Shown here one piece after another: positions 22,968 to 34,424 of a stretch of DNA of 64,000 nucleotides. The stretch lies in assembly GCA_009767595.1 (NCBI GenBank), contig VSDK01010127.1, forward strand, positions 561,191-625,190, in the 5' to 3' direction. The notes beneath the pieces were generated by a model. It searched no databases, had not been told where the DNA came from, and was given only the letters and a program-made list of their open reading frames with translations. Position 1 is the stretch's first letter. The number at the start of each line of letters is the position of its first letter. Source of the DNA: Symbiodinium kawagutii (taxonomy: Eukaryota > Sar > Dinophyceae > Suessiales > Symbiodiniaceae). Made by a program: the position numbers and the translations under genes.

Positions 22968-23240
22968 TCATCTTGGCAGTTTCCGCGCCCCAATATATTG
23001 ATGATTTTGGGTAGAACAGGCTGCTTTGTGGGGACTGCCTTTTTTGGATAGACGGCTATATAATATATAGAGACAACCGGTAAATCCTTGTGTCTTGGTT
23101 TTGAATGCAACGTAATGCAGAGGTACCCCAACCAAACCGGATTCCCGATATCGCAACGGGATTCCCCACAACACTGTAGACACCAGTTGCTGGTCAAGAA
23201 TTCTTGCATATTCTGCTGCTGCGTATCGACCACCCAAACA
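22968..23240 (-). CDS. Coding-like region, two open minus frames
   Basis: One frame reads CLGGRYAAAEYARILDQQLV then GVPLHYVAFKTKTQGF. The other reads QEFLTSNWCLQCCGESRCD, whose cysteine spacing is faintly like the CPCGxNxxxC half-unit of the large gene at 41-63 kb. I could not decide. A GT donor follows the second (CCG/GTTTGG). Confidence 0.35.
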   Translation of the reverse strand, partial: CLGGRYAAAEYARILDQQLVSTVLWGIPLRYRESGLVGVPLHYVAFKTKTQGFTGCLYILYSRLSKKGSPHKAACSTQNHQYIGARKLPR

Positions 23241-23727
23241 GTCCCATGATGATTGTTTCGAAATTACTTTCAATGTGAAAGGGACAATTTGTGGTAGGAG
23301 GTTCTAACCCCTTGAAGACTTGGGAAAATATATGAAAATATTGAGTGAATCAACCAACCATACCACATATTGGGAAAAATAACAAATGCTTTTAAACCAC
23401 CAACCAGTTTTCGTGGGAGGTACAGAAATTATAGACCGGCAAGTTGCACAAGAAAGCAAAACATCACAGCTCTTTCGGTATCGCTGAGATGAAGGCAATC
23501 GAACGATGAAGGTATGTGAGGCACTGCATCATGTAGATGCCTTCCGGGCCAACATCAGAATCATCATGCCAATTTCTGCCCTGTACCGATCTGAATCAGC
23601 CGCGCTTTCTTTTTAAACAAATCTTCTCATCTAATGGGGACCAAGTCGCTCCCTTGCGGATGTGGCCTATGCAGTTACAACTGGTTGGTTGGCTGGCCGT
23701 TTGCTTGGTTGACCGAATCCACAGACA

Positions 23728-23835
23728 TTGGTTTCTTAAAATAGGGGTACCCCTAGTTATCATCCCATATTAACCATTTACAGTGATAAACCAACCACTT
23801 TTTGGGATTTATCGATTTTAAAAAAACCCTCATAG
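23728..23835. repeat. M1 element
   Basis: Left end ttggtttcttaaaatagggg then tacccctagttatcatccca. Middle gataaaccaaccacttttt. The right end is worn. An M3-like half copy lies at 23345-23412. Confidence 0.8.
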
Positions 23836-24771
23836 TGAGTCGGCTTCGTCGTGACATCAGAGCTCCGCGAACATGTCACGACTCACCCTGCAGCCCGTGG
23901 ACAACTTGCATAGCACTTTCAAGGTCTCGAATGACTTGGACTCATACCATACACCTAAGGTGCACAAATACATTGCCCATGCAACTTTGCCATGTTACTT
24001 TGATCAGCCCTAGTTTTGTTGCTGAAATCAAATGAAAAAACCTCGAAATAGAATTGTATAGCTGTAAGCATGCAGTTGCACCAACACAAAAAAAACACAT
24101 TATATATCATGAAACAGGTGAAACAAATCACAAGTCTACCTGCAGCAGTTCATGATCAAACCACACGCGTAAAGTACCACACAATGTGGGACTCAATGTG
24201 GGCCCCAGTGCATCGGCTCCACTGGTTGATCAACCTATGACTTACATAGCTGGGTGATTTCTACAAGAACCTTTGGGCTAACAACACAATATCTCCCTTA
24301 ATCTGGGCTAACAACCCATTTCTACAACCCATTTCCAGCACCAGGCCCCTGAACCCCCAGGAAGGATGCACCCTTAGCGCGACGCGCCCGGTGCGAAGAT
24401 CCAGCGCTCCTGCCAAGCATAGACCGGCTCCAAGACCTGCCGAGGCCAGGCCATACCTGGGCCGTCCGGTGGTAGGTCACAGGGGGAGAGCCATGGCTTT
24501 GCGCTTCACTACTGAGGTTCTTGATCCAATAGCTTCACTCAATTTCTTGATCTATGAAGCTTCACGATACTGAGGTTCTGAGGTTCTTGATCCGTTGGCT
24601 TCGCTGTGTTGAATTGTTCGATCCGTTAGCTTCACTTCGGAGTTTCTTGATTTTCATCAATATAATCTATCATCACTATACTGTTGACAAGTAGGGCCAT
24701 GGTCCTATCGGCACCTTCTCCTCACCCTGATTCCAAGCAAGCCCATCGCTGAAGATCGCCCAAGCTGCTGA

Positions 24772-24912
24772 TATCTTCCGAAGGTGCTCCGAAAGTCGAA
24801 GTCGATGAAGGGAGCCAGGCTGGTCCAACAAACTTGGCGCGCCAGTGGGTCGTTGCGAAGCCCGCTAGTGATTGCTGGTGGGCCTGTGTTCAACCTGCGC
24901 AATGGCAAATAA
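24772..24912 (+). CDS. Terminal-exon candidate, 46 residues plus stop
   Basis: Frame reads YLPKVLRKSKSMKGARLVQQ then TWRASGSLRSPLVIAGGPV and ends at TAA. Codon choice is strongly coding-like (AAG GTG CTC CGA AAG TCG AAG). The acceptor is not clear. An overlapping minus frame is weaker. Family unknown. Confidence 0.4.
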   Translation, partial: YLPKVLRKSKSMKGARLVQQTWRASGSLRSPLVIAGGPVFNLRNGK

Positions 24913-25369
24913 TGTCAGTTGAACATTGAGATTCGGCTGTCCAGAACCACTGTAAATCTATAGTGAACATCCCATACGAAACTAGTCCTTGTCTTTGTTG
25001 GGATGTACATCTACCATCATCTACCAATCTTTTTTGGCCGGTGAATCTTCACCCACAAACATGTATATAGTTTCATGACCATCAATAGCTGGGAAGGTTT
25101 AGCTAAGATTGTTGTTGGATTATCCTCTTGTAAACATACCTACAAACTAAAAATCATATGAAATCATAATATAGAATCATCATATAAAACCATAATACAT
25201 TATCTTGTCGTTAAGCCAGCAAAAACACATGTTAGATCTTGAAATCATACGAAGCAGCCTGGAGGCAATGGGCTGGGTCACACGGCCTCCTAGCATCAGG
25301 ATTCTGGACATGAACTGAGGGTCATACGGGCACCTTTGGTGGCAGATCACCCAAACACACCCGAACAGA

Positions 25370-25555
25370 TTGGGGGAATATGTCCGAGATGTTGACCTTC
25401 ACATACTGCAACACCCCTATGCCCATGTCATGGAAGGATTGGCAATCCGGAACCCAGTGCATACAAGTGATACTGCTATGAACAGGGTACAACAAACCTT
25501 TGTCCGCTTGACAAGCGGCAATCTAGAGACAGCCAGTGCCCTTTCGAAAATTTGA
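25370..25555 (+). CDS. Exon candidate, unknown protein
   Basis: Open frame ending in a stop. Contains YVRDVDLHILQHPYAHVMEG and NRVQQTFVRLTSGNLETAS. No ATG at the start, so it would be an internal or last exon. Nothing recognised. Confidence 0.35.
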   Translation: MGEYVRDVDLHILQHPYAHVMEGLAIRNPVHTSDTAMNRVQQTFVRLTSGNLETASALSKI

Positions 25556-25931
25556 ATGGGAGATTATCAAGCAAAAAAAACAAAACATTTGGTAGTTGGA
25601 CACGATCTTCTAATTGCCCTTGATGCCTGCACGGATGTATTTTTCCCTACCAACATCTTTCGCAACAAAGTTGTGGCTGTCATATCAAACTGACTACACG
25701 ATAGATATGATATGATACTATAGGTGTAATCTGATAGGCTTGCCGCTGTTTATATGTCATTGCGCACGAGGTGCACCCATTTGTCTAGGCCTGCCTCTGT
25801 TGTCCGCAGTCACGGGCTGCCCGTGTCAGGGTCCAGTGCGGCCAAGATGCTTCCTAGAAAAACGAAGAAGAGCCACATGCAAGCCTGGCAGCCAGCTTGA
25901 CCATGGACCCGCTGAGTTCTTCATATCGTCA

Positions 25932-26016
25932 CCATCATCAGCACCATCACCATCACCATCACCATCATGATCGTCTTCGTCGTCATCATCATCGTCGTCG
26001 TCATCATTCTCCATTG
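25932..26016. repeat. CAT/CAC/CGT trinucleotide repeat
   Basis: Mixed trinucleotide tract giving poly-His or poly-Asp in overlapping frames. Just upstream (25755-25900) two plus frames look coding-like, one with TGCPCQGPVRPRC. I could not fix a frame. Confidence 0.9.
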
Positions 26017-26271
26017 CTGTTGGGTTTTTTGACTATTGCTGTTGATATTGTTGATATTTGGGTGCCAATTGTCATCAATATGTATGACCACCCGTCATCA
26101 CCATGACAAGCTTGAACCCTGCCCGAAAACCAGCTTGAATCGCCATCAATCTGGCCGCCGCAAATCAGATTTCCCAAACAGCATTGAGAGAGAGTGTTGG
26201 CCCAATACACACAGCTGCGAGCCCGGCCGCACTATTTGCTGCACTGAACTTGCTGGGAAATGCTAAAATTC

Positions 26272-26362
26272 ACAACTGGCTGGTGGTTTCAAACCCATGA
26301 AAAATATGCTCCCCAACATTTGGGTAGTACCAGGGAAAATAAAACATGACAATCAAACCACC
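26272..26362. repeat. M3 element
   Basis: Left end actggctggtggtttcaaac, right end tgacaatcaaaccaccaacg. Confidence 0.8.
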
Positions 26363-26439
26363 AACGAAACAACATCTGATGATATTTGTTGCACCATGGA
26401 GTCTGCACATGCCAGAGAGTCGGCAACCAATACTTGACC

Positions 26440-26630
26440 TCACGCAGCCGCACGAAAGACAGAAAGCGTCGCAGTGATCAACGAGCCCCAGCCCCCCGCG
26501 ACATTATTTGAGGACAGGCAATGTATAGGAATGTTTCTTGAGGAAGTCAAGTAATGGCAAACATGACACGATGCCATCGTTGCCATAATCACCCATCGAT
26601 TGTACTGTCCTAAGGGAATGTGACGAAACC
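26440..26630 (-). CDS. Open frame, possible terminal exon
   Basis: Frame reads NRWVIMATMASCHVCHYLTS then NNVAGGWGSLITATLSVFRA and ends in a stop. It partly overlaps the M1 element upstream, which would be intronic. Family unknown. Confidence 0.3.
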
Positions 26631-26639
26631 ACGCGGGGG

Positions 26640-26740
26640 ATCCCAACGATATAGGGGACCCCAAAAATGGTTATTTGATAAGTATAAATGGTTGATATAA
26701 ATAATTTCGGGGTACTCGTATTTTGAGAAATCACCATTTT
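26640..26740. repeat. M1 element
   Basis: Right end atttcggggtactcgtatt then ttgagaaatcaccatt. Left part cccaaaaatggttatttgat. Moderately diverged. Confidence 0.6.
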
Positions 26741-26826
26741 CCGATGATCCACTCCATGTCTGAAAAAATCGGAATAGATACTGCTTATCAGTAATAATCA
26801 TTACATCATTACTGAGTCAAAAGTCA

Positions 26827-27060
26827 TTACTGGTTCACTACCATTTGGAGAATGGCTACTCCTGGTAGCTCCAAAACCCTCTCCCCTCTGCAGGCATACA
26901 TGAATAGCACTGGCTCTTGACCTCGCTCCCTCCCACCAGAAAGTGAACCATGACTGCAGATCATGACTTTCTGTCTCCTATCGGAGTCCATTCTGTTGGC
27001 TCGCCTGCAGCATGATCCCAAGTTGGCACAGCACATTCCTGGCGGACATCGATTCGTCAC
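26827..27060 (-). CDS. Cysteine-containing open frame
   Basis: Frame reads RCPPGMCCANLGSCCRRAN then DRRQKVMICSHGSLSGGRER and EPVLFMYACRGERVLELPG, ending in a stop. The cysteine-rich N-terminal part suggests a small extracellular-type module, but the spacing does not match the large gene's unit. Probably a last exon. Confidence 0.35.
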   Translation of the reverse strand: MTNRCPPGMCCANLGSCCRRANRMDSDRRQKVMICSHGSLSGGRERGQEPVLFMYACRGERVLELPGVAILQMVVNQ

Positions 27061-28120
27061 ACGGAGGGCCCAGGGGCTGGTCCTATGGCACCGTTCAGAA
27101 CGCTTTGTGACTGGACATCGTACTTATCATCCATGGGTGTAAATCGATCTTCAAAAATCTATGATTGTCAATGATGCATTATTATGCTGAATCCATGTAA
27201 ATCATACTCATGGCACTTATCATGGATGGTCGATCTTCATCATTATAGATTCAGAGGACGATAATCGTGATGACCGCTGACTCGCAAAGACAATGTGTAA
27301 CTATGATTCTATGATGGTTCATTCTCAAAAACTAGGGCAAATTATGACGATGGTTCACTCTCAAAATGATGTAATTATGTTTGATTTAGGAAGCTTCATG
27401 TCAGTGCATGTTCCTGTGGTTGATTTCTGCTCGTGGTGGTTCATCGCAGCTCATGGTGATTGATGATGGTTTAGAAAAATGTGTGATGATTCAGGATGAT
27501 CTACTTGCATGAACCATGATATGATAGTGGCTGACCGGTTGTGATAGCTGCCGTCACTTTGCAAATGATCATTCAACACTTGGTGATGGTTCTGTCAATA
27601 TACGTTCGGATCATAAAAAAGGAGGCAACAGTCGTGTACACCGCTGCAAAAGCTATATGGCGCGTTATGATAGATGTAACACCCTCAAACGGTAGGTGAC
27701 CCCAGACAAGTGTGTTATAAGCCAGCTGGTCACTGGTCAGGGGCTCACCTTTTAGACTACTGAAAATACTGAAAGTTGCGTTTCAGACAGCCCCAAGCCA
27801 TTCAAAATCAGCATTACATTTGATGATCTACATCCTATGCCTTGGTCCCACATCTTAAGAGCTTGAAATCCTTCGCGCGTCCTTTCATCCCCCACACCTC
27901 ACCTCCACACTTTGGCAGCCCCAGCTCGTGTCAGACATCGCTAGCTAAGATTTTTAGAAGTTGAGGAATGTTCTGTGCAACTGTGTCAACTTCCAAAACT
28001 TAGCAGTTGGGAACCTATTTTGCGGAATCTATGTTGCAGCATGTTGCAGCCAGTTCTTTCACTGCTTCACTTCTGCGCACGAAAAACAAATAGTTGCCGC
28101 TGTGAAAACCTGGGAATAGT
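27061..28120. other. No gene recognised
   Basis: Many dispersed gatggttca / tgatgatggt words but no array. No coding stretch supported on either strand. Confidence 0.5.
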
Positions 28121-28131
28121 TTGGAAACATC

Positions 28132-28545
28132 TTGTCTAATTCAAGAGAAACAGTGCTGGTCAATGCCAATGCACCAAACCTCCGTACCATGGGCACCGGG
28201 CTTCATGGCCACGGCCAAAACTTTGTTGGGTCCAACCTGTTTATGTCCTGGTTGATGTCCATATCTCTGAGTCTCCAACATAGTCAATTAAGCATCCTCA
28301 AGCACTATTATGATCATCATTTTAGCCCTTGTCCAGAGTTTTTCGAACCCTTGAATTCCGATGCACAGCTGAGGAAGAAAAGCCGCGGATCGCAGATTCT
28401 GGGGAACACAGGGGGAGGTTCCCAGCAAGCTCACGACAATACACCACTCCCAAGGTTCTCCGCAAGCAATGCTGTTCATTACACTTGCAGCAATCGATCA
28501 AGTTTTTTCTGCGTAACGGCCTCTGCACATACGCATGAATGAGCA
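28132..28545. other. Coding-like in several frames
   Basis: Two plus frames and two minus frames are open and protein-like. The best plus frame has FRTLEFRCTAEEEKPRI and SRQYTTPKVLRKQCC. No frame is favoured by clear splice signals, so no exon is called. Confidence 0.25.
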
Positions 28546-28876
28546 CTTGCTACACGCAAATGAGTTCTCCCTTTCCAATGGCAAGGCCATGCATAGGGGT
28601 CGTTGCTGCGTTGCCAAGTGACTTTTAAAAGCGCACCAATCAACTGTACAAGAAGGACTGGGACTGTGCAAACTGTGGAATATTTTTTCTAATCTTTCAT
28701 TTCAGGCATTAAAAGGGTCTGTCATGCCTGTCCCTTGCCGCCAATGACATTTATATAATTGGCTTCAAACCAAAAATCCAAGCAGCCGTCAGCCGCACAG
28801 AATAAACGAACTATACACCCTACCGCATACTAAAAATATCTAAAAATCAATTACAGCATCTCTTGAGATGCCTGCT

Positions 28877-30220
28877 CTACACCAGGTTTTCGCCCAGCCT
28901 GCGACCCATCTCCGACAATTTCCTCTGGAGCTCTTGGTAGGACTCTTCGATGGCCACGCACGTCTTGTCACATGAAGGGTCCTGAGTCACTTCGTCCACT
29001 TCACCATGGCCATTTGTTTCATTGGCCTGGTCATTTGTTCCGTTGGTCCAGCTGGGCACAGGTGGCACAGCTTTGCTGTTGAAAGCAAAGGCAGGGGAAT
29101 GCGAAAAACCCACACCAAGGCTGTCGTGGATCTCAGTACAAGGGGGCACGCCAACTCCTTCATCCTCGAAATGGGTGGGGAACCTCAACACTTCCATGGT
29201 ATCGTTGTCCAATTCAACGCCTTCCAAGCCATCCTCGGCCATGAGACAGAGTTGCTGATCTGGCATCTCGTCCATCTCGTCCATCTTCGTCTCGTTCTCG
29301 CTTAACCTTCTCAGGTTCGAGCATGTCAAGCCAAGAGTCAGCCTGGACCCTGAAACTGAAGTCATCTTCCGCATGCCCAAAGACCGACCCCGGCATGCGC
29401 GGGTGTTGTCGGTGCCTTGCCAGGTGTAGGGATGGCCTACAGTCTCAGCATAGAAGTACCAGACAGTGTTGGTGCTTCTCAAGGCCTGGCCACCGGAAGT
29501 CGGGGTAATGGTCGCTCCCGGCCTGATGATGTACCAGCACTTGCTGGTCCAGGAGCCACCGGTGGGGAGATAACGCAATGCAAGTTGCACCTCCTTGTGA
29601 CAATTGTTGGTAAGGGAGAACTTGTACTCTTTGGTCTTGGCTCGGACTGTGAAGGCAAAATATGGCTGGTGGGTATTGGGCCTGGAAATCCGATAGGTCC
29701 CGCAATCATTGCAGTTGAAGCGACAAGTGCACAAAGGGCAAGGGCAGCAAAACCTACACTCATCTGTCCAATGGTTGTAGCTGGCAACTCCAATGGTGCC
29801 TTTGATAAAGGCATTGCCTGCAACAATGCTCCTGATCGTGTCAGGATTCCTCGCCAGTTGTTTGATGAAGTCCTCGCCGACCTGCCTCCATTGCGCATCT
29901 GATGTGAAAGCCGCAATCTGATTTTGAACCAACTGGTCGAAGTACGCATAAGTGAATCCACAAGCTCCTGTGCACACAAAGTCACTCACAACGGCGATAA
30001 TGCCGTCCAAGTAGTCCTGGTGGTCAATGTGGTCTCCCCAAATCACATAGCCCCATTGGTTCTTGATGTTCTGCTGCACAGATGGTTTGTTGGTCCGTGC
30101 CAAGACATGCCAAGAGCACAACAAGAGCGTGGCGAGTCGAAGACAAGCCATCAGCGGAGATGTTGGTGTCGACACCTGAAGTAAAAACTGAGCCACAAAT
30201 CTATCCATCACTCCGTCCAT
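28877..30220 (-). CDS. Secreted cysteine-containing protein, DUF1036-like domain
   Basis: Intronless open frame of 447 codons. A second ATG at codon 24 gives MACLRLATLLLCSWHVLA, a good signal peptide, so translation more likely starts at about 30151; the longer start buries the signal. Residues (long numbering) 155-173 form a cysteine cluster (CRFCCPCPLCTCRFNCNDC). About 200-277 contain SLTNNCHKEVQLALRY, WYIIRPGATI and WYFYAETVG, a layout I recall from the DUF1036 family (Asn-Cys start, W.I.PG middle, W.G end). After 300 the chain is acidic and probably unstructured (KMDEMDEMPDQQ). Function unknown; export or cell-surface location is inferred. Lack of introns, against the multi-exon genes around it, suggests origin from a retrotransposed message. 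No promoter or spliced-leader relic seen. Confidence 0.75.
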   Translation of the reverse strand: MDGVMDRFVAQFLLQVSTPTSPLMACLRLATLLLCSWHVLARTNKPSVQQNIKNQWGYVIWGDHIDHQDYLDGIIAVVSDFVCTGACGFTYAYFDQLVQNQIAAFTSDAQWRQVGEDFIKQLARNPDTIRSIVAGNAFIKGTIGVASYNHWTDECRFCCPCPLCTCRFNCNDCGTYRISRPNTHQPYFAFTVRAKTKEYKFSLTNNCHKEVQLALRYLPTGGSWTSKCWYIIRPGATITPTSGGQALRSTNTVWYFYAETVGHPYTWQGTDNTRACRGRSLGMRKMTSVSGSRLTLGLTCSNLRRLSENETKMDEMDEMPDQQLCLMAEDGLEGVELDNDTMEVLRFPTHFEDEGVGVPPCTEIHDSLGVGFSHSPAFAFNSKAVPPVPSWTNGTNDQANETNGHGEVDEVTQDPSCDKTCVAIEESYQELQRKLSEMGRRLGENLV

Positions 30221-30929
30221 GAACTCAAACTGACTCAGACTTCACAGTGACAGTGGTAGTGGCGGCAGGCAAGCTCGTCCAACAACTAACGCTAGAACAA
30301 CACCTGACATCAATATATTGACAGAACAGTCATAGCATTATAGACTATGACCATATTGGGAACCAAGAAAATGATGGTTTCGAAGATAGATTCTCGTCGT
30401 TTTCGACTATTATATCCGAGCCCTTCACGACCTTGACCGGCCTTCAAGTCCGCACGGACTTTCTCAATTCATCAAATCAGATCCTCCCGACATCCAAATC
30501 TCTACCTAGAGCAATGTGTGAAGTCAACTTCCAACACGGCAGGATGAGACATCTCAAACATGACCGCGGAAGTTCGAAATCATAAAATGTCCGTCTTGAA
30601 TCTGACTACATAGCCGTCAATATGCTTTTTTTCAGCCCTAGTTTCTTGGAGGTTGGAATGGGTGAACCACTATAAGGATCTATAAGGATCGTTAAGTTTT
30701 CAAGTTAACCAGTCATATCCTGGGATCAACCCGTAAGAGTGATAACGTGCATAATTTACCGTTTGATTTGGGTAATCACCCCTGCAAATAATCACTCATG
30801 TGCTATTCTTCCAACTGTACATCGATGGTCCCAGTTGAACATTGGCACTGATTGCAGTAGTGAGTTCTGAACTAGCAACTGTCCCTCCAAAAGAAAGATT
30901 TTGACATGACAAAGTGCAAAGACTTTTCA

Positions 30930-31110
30930 AATCCATCGCCTAGGCTGCGCATGGGTTGCGCTGGTGCCACACAAGAGGGTGGCGCGTGTTCCTACAGCAC
31001 TACAATTCGGCAGGGCGCTGCAGACATGGATTGCCACGGCAAGGCTTTGACCAGCCAGTGATGACCCACATTGACCCAGCTGGGAGATATGCTGCTCAAA
31101 ACACAGGGAA
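30930..31110 (-). CDS. Cysteine-containing exon candidate
   Basis: Frame reads SLAGQSLAVAIHVCSALPNC then SAVGTRATLLCGTSATHAQ and ends in a stop. The plus strand is also open (RWCHTRGWRVFLQHY). It lies 0.7 kb upstream of the gene at 28877-30220 on the same strand; no link is demonstrated. Confidence 0.3.
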
Positions 31111-31240
31111 GTCATTTTTTCTCACTTGTTTGAGGTTCACAAAAATCCAACAGCAACAGTTTGAGTCATGAAACTTCATGTGGTTGGTGATCAACGCCAA
31201 ACCAGCAGCAGTTTAATGATCAACCTATCAACCAACACCG

Positions 31241-31633
31241 GTGGCGTGGCACCTGTGGTTGGTGAACACATATGAACACCATGGTGCAACGCGGCAGTCC
31301 AGTCTGAGCACCTTGAAGGTTAAGCAACGACTCTCTCGGGTGAAAAAGCTCTCGGACAGAAGCGCATCACGTGTCACCAGGGCTCAAGGGTACTGCCGAT
31401 GTGAAGAAACAGGGGTGCAGGGGCCATGTACACCAGTTTCGAATAGTTTCCACATTTTTGTTCTCAGATCTCAGTGCCGCCGTTGGTTTCAATGCCCAAG
31501 CAGTGAACCATTGAGCGCTGAAACCAATCTGCCATACATTGGACCAAGCTGTCGTCGAGCACTCGAGAGATCAATGCTGATCGTTAAGCTGCTGAATCAG
31601 CATAAGTCTACGACTACGGATTTTCCTCCATGA
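31241..31633 (+). CDS. Open frame of about 130 codons, uncertain
   Basis: Starts without ATG and ends in a stop. Contains VKQRLSRVKKLSDRSASRV and YIGPSCRRALERSMLIVKL. Composition is credible but there is no family or clear splice evidence. May contain an intron. Confidence 0.3.
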   Translation: MAWHLWLVNTYEHHGATRQSSLSTLKVKQRLSRVKKLSDRSASRVTRAQGYCRCEETGVQGPCTPVSNSFHIFVLRSQCRRWFQCPSSEPLSAETNLPYIGPSCRRALERSMLIVKLLNQHKSTTTDFPP

Positions 31634-31639
31634 GGAAAA

Positions 31640-32740
31640 TGGAATGTTCTTCCAACATCTTCCTCAAAGTACAGTACTGAAATAAATCTGTCTTTGAATT
31701 TCTGTGAAAATCAAAATCGACCAGATCTTTGAAGATATGATGTAGTCACTGGTAGCAACAATCATTGAACAAATTGAAAGGTAATCGTCGAAAAATCTCA
31801 GCTGGGAACAAAGGAGCATTGTGCAAACCCTCTCCGGTCTGAAGGACAATAGTTGGGAACTCCATTATGAATTGTGCTCAGTACTACCAGACTGACCAGA
31901 TATGGTTTAGCACCACACCAGAGTTCGCCTGTGCTCAATATTTTGAAGGGGTTCGTCAAGCTCGGCATCTCGTTCTACCTTCATGTACGACACTTCCCCC
32001 CCTGTAGACTCCACTGGATACTGGGTATTAAGAATATAGATCACCTGCATTCCAATTGATACCTTTTCCAGCATGTCCAAGCCAAAAGCTCGGACTCCAA
32101 GTGCTGTCACATGGCTTTCAGTACTCGTCAGGAGGGCAATAAGTGGGCAAAAAAATCATAAGGCTCTTGCTGTCCTGCTTGGCAGAGACAGCAGTGACGT
32201 GGCACTTTGCCTTGCTTAAAGGCTGGCAAAGAACAGCGTTGTCAGGAGAAGCGGCAAGAATCCTAAGTCCAAGATCTCTGGCACGTCACGAATAGCCACC
32301 ACTATTCCTTTCGATGATTTTCGTATGTGCAGCTCGGTGATGTATCGGTGGAACCCCAACGTATTGATGGCTCATGACCATGGTTTGGAACCTGTTGCTA
32401 AGGCAAATGCACATCGAACTTTGGTGATACATCAAGACCAAGCTAGGGCAGCTAGAGTAACTATAGCTGCTGATAATTTTTCAACGTTTGTGGATATATA
32501 ACAATTAACCGACAGTGGCCAAAGGGTGTAACAAAAATTGATGCAGATGAGCATCATCCTTTTCAATCATGATTCTAATTATGATCTCAAAGCTCTTGGG
32601 CCTTGGGTTGACTAGGAATTATCAGAAAATTATCCGCAAATAATTGGGCTCGTCCGAAAATTATCAGAAAACAATGCATGGATGAAAATCCCAACAGGAG
32701 CTGACTAGTTGGGTCCTTGGGACCCCGGGATGGCTTCACA
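31640..32740. other. No gene recognised
   Basis: No coding-like stretch or repeat array. Words such as aattatcagaaaa recur near 32620-32680. Confidence 0.45.
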
Positions 32741-32749
32741 TCCAACGGT

Positions 32750-32960
32750 TCAGGCGCCCCAACTCACCCAGTCACTGGCAGCCATGGGGTGAACCAGGGG
32801 ACCCAAGCTGATCTCACCACGGTTGTGGAACTCCCTAGGCTTCTGCAACGGGGGACCTGCTGATAGGTGCCCAGATACCCATGGCAGAGCAGGACGAGAG
32901 GTTGGCGGAGCCACCTGGCGATGCACAACCTCCAAAGACCATGATCTATGATTGGTTGCT
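32750..32960 (-). CDS. Exon candidate, weak
   Basis: Frame reads SWSLEVVHRQVAPPTSRPAL then WVSGHLSAGPPLQKPREF and ends in a stop. GC content is above the surroundings. Family unknown. Confidence 0.3.
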
Positions 32961-33037
32961 AGCAATCGGAGGTGACCAATTTTAACCATCATAGATGATC
33001 AGAATCATGGGTTACTAAGGATCATGATCACTTAATG

Positions 33038-33130
33038 ATCTTAAGATTGGTAGTAAAAAAATCAACATACTGATCTTAAGATTGGTAGTAAGATGCAATC
33101 ATGAACTTACGATTCTTAAGATCATTATGT
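33038..33130. repeat. 20-bp direct repeat with inverted partner
   Basis: gatcttaagattggtagtaa begins at 33038 and 33072 (34-bp period). Its reverse-complement-like partner ttacgattcttaagatcatt follows at about 33108, so the tract can form a hairpin. Confidence 0.75.
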
Positions 33131-33444
33131 GAAAATGACCAGCCTTACTGATTAGTTAATCATGGAGGGATCCATCATCCGTAGTGGAAACATGTGGAAA
33201 CAACCAACAAAGCTTTCCCAAGCTCCCCCAATGCTTGGTCTCCGGTGGCAAATAGGTCAAGGATTTACACAATCAGCTCGAGGTAAGGGGGACGACACCT
33301 TCACCGGTGAGATTTTAACATCAATCAATCTGAAAGGCATCAAAATTGTGAATGGACATCTGCAATGTAATTAAAGAAGTATGTTCTATGGGGAATGTTA
33401 ATTAGGATATGACTGAATGTTCTATGGAATACTTGTATGATCAA

Positions 33445-33714
33445 TTATGTGCAAATATAAGTTGTCAGGGATTCTCTTTCTTTTCCGCATAACTGTGGAA
33501 ACACATTCTGTTCACTCGTCACTAGCCCCGTCGTGTCTGTCGTGTACTCTCCAGCAACTCTTGGTTTACTGAACTTGCCAGCATGCTGTGTTTGCACAAC
33601 GTACTTGAAATATGTAATGATATCGTTGGTTGGAAAATTGTGCTCATAGTTTCCTTTTGGTGGATGGCCTATGAATCCCCCGTTATCCACATGTTGCCCT
33701 GTTGTATTTCGCAT
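33445..33714 (-). CDS. Hypothetical 89-residue open frame
   Basis: ATG-started and stop-terminated. Contains NGGFIGHPPKGNYEHNFPTN, ITYFKYVVQTQHAGKF and TDTTGLVTSEQNVFPQLC. A credible protein of low GC. Could be a single small gene or part of a larger one. No family recognised. Confidence 0.4.
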   Translation of the reverse strand: MRNTTGQHVDNGGFIGHPPKGNYEHNFPTNDIITYFKYVVQTQHAGKFSKPRVAGEYTTDTTGLVTSEQNVFPQLCGKERESLTTYICT

Positions 33715-34363
33715 CGACCATTGCCATTCTTAGCACACAGCTTCACTGCTCGCTGAGGGCTGATTTCTGATGACTGGTCCCACCGGGACTCTCATAAATC
33801 GATAAGAATCATCAGATTTATGACAGGGCAGCTGGTGAACTCAGTCCTCCTCTGGAATTGACTATGTCACCAGCTGCCCTGGCTTCCGATAGGTCCAGCC
33901 ACAGCACTTTGAACCATGGAGTTCCCTTTCCCTGCTCCCCGCCTCCTATATCCGCTACCTGAGCTGGGTGTTCCATGCTACCAGCCCCAAGTCGTCATCC
34001 GACTTAGCCATGTGCATGTGTCAATTCCCTGGTTCTTTTTCAGTAATCAGTTGTGTAGTGACCTAGAAATCTAATGGACATAGAAAAAAGTAGCACGATT
34101 ATGTACGGTTCCATTTCTAGTACGTTCGGATGTACAGGGACAGAATTTCCCTTTGGAAATATCTTTCGCTTCAATGGATGATAATCAATTGTGTGGGGAA
34201 AGATTTAGATTTCCCTTGAAAAATGTAGGGATAGAATTTATCCAGGGCCAAGGCCATGAATCCAAAACTCCGATTTAAAATTTAATGATTGGATAGAATT
34301 TCCTTCAAAAAAATCGATTGGAATCCCAGGTCGCTCCAGGTGAAGCCCAGGCCATGAAGCTAC

Positions 34364-34424
34364 CAACTCCAAGGCCGCGGCAGTGCCGTCATCCGGCGTG
34401 TCGCTGGTGTTCTCAGCCTCAGAC
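34364..34424 (-). CDS. Short exon candidate
   Basis: Acceptor CTCCAAG followed by G and donor GAGTTG/GTAGCTTC bound 61 nt reading SEAENTSDTPDDGTAAALEL, with strongly coding-like codons. The frame also stays open on both sides, so the exon could be longer. Confidence 0.4.
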
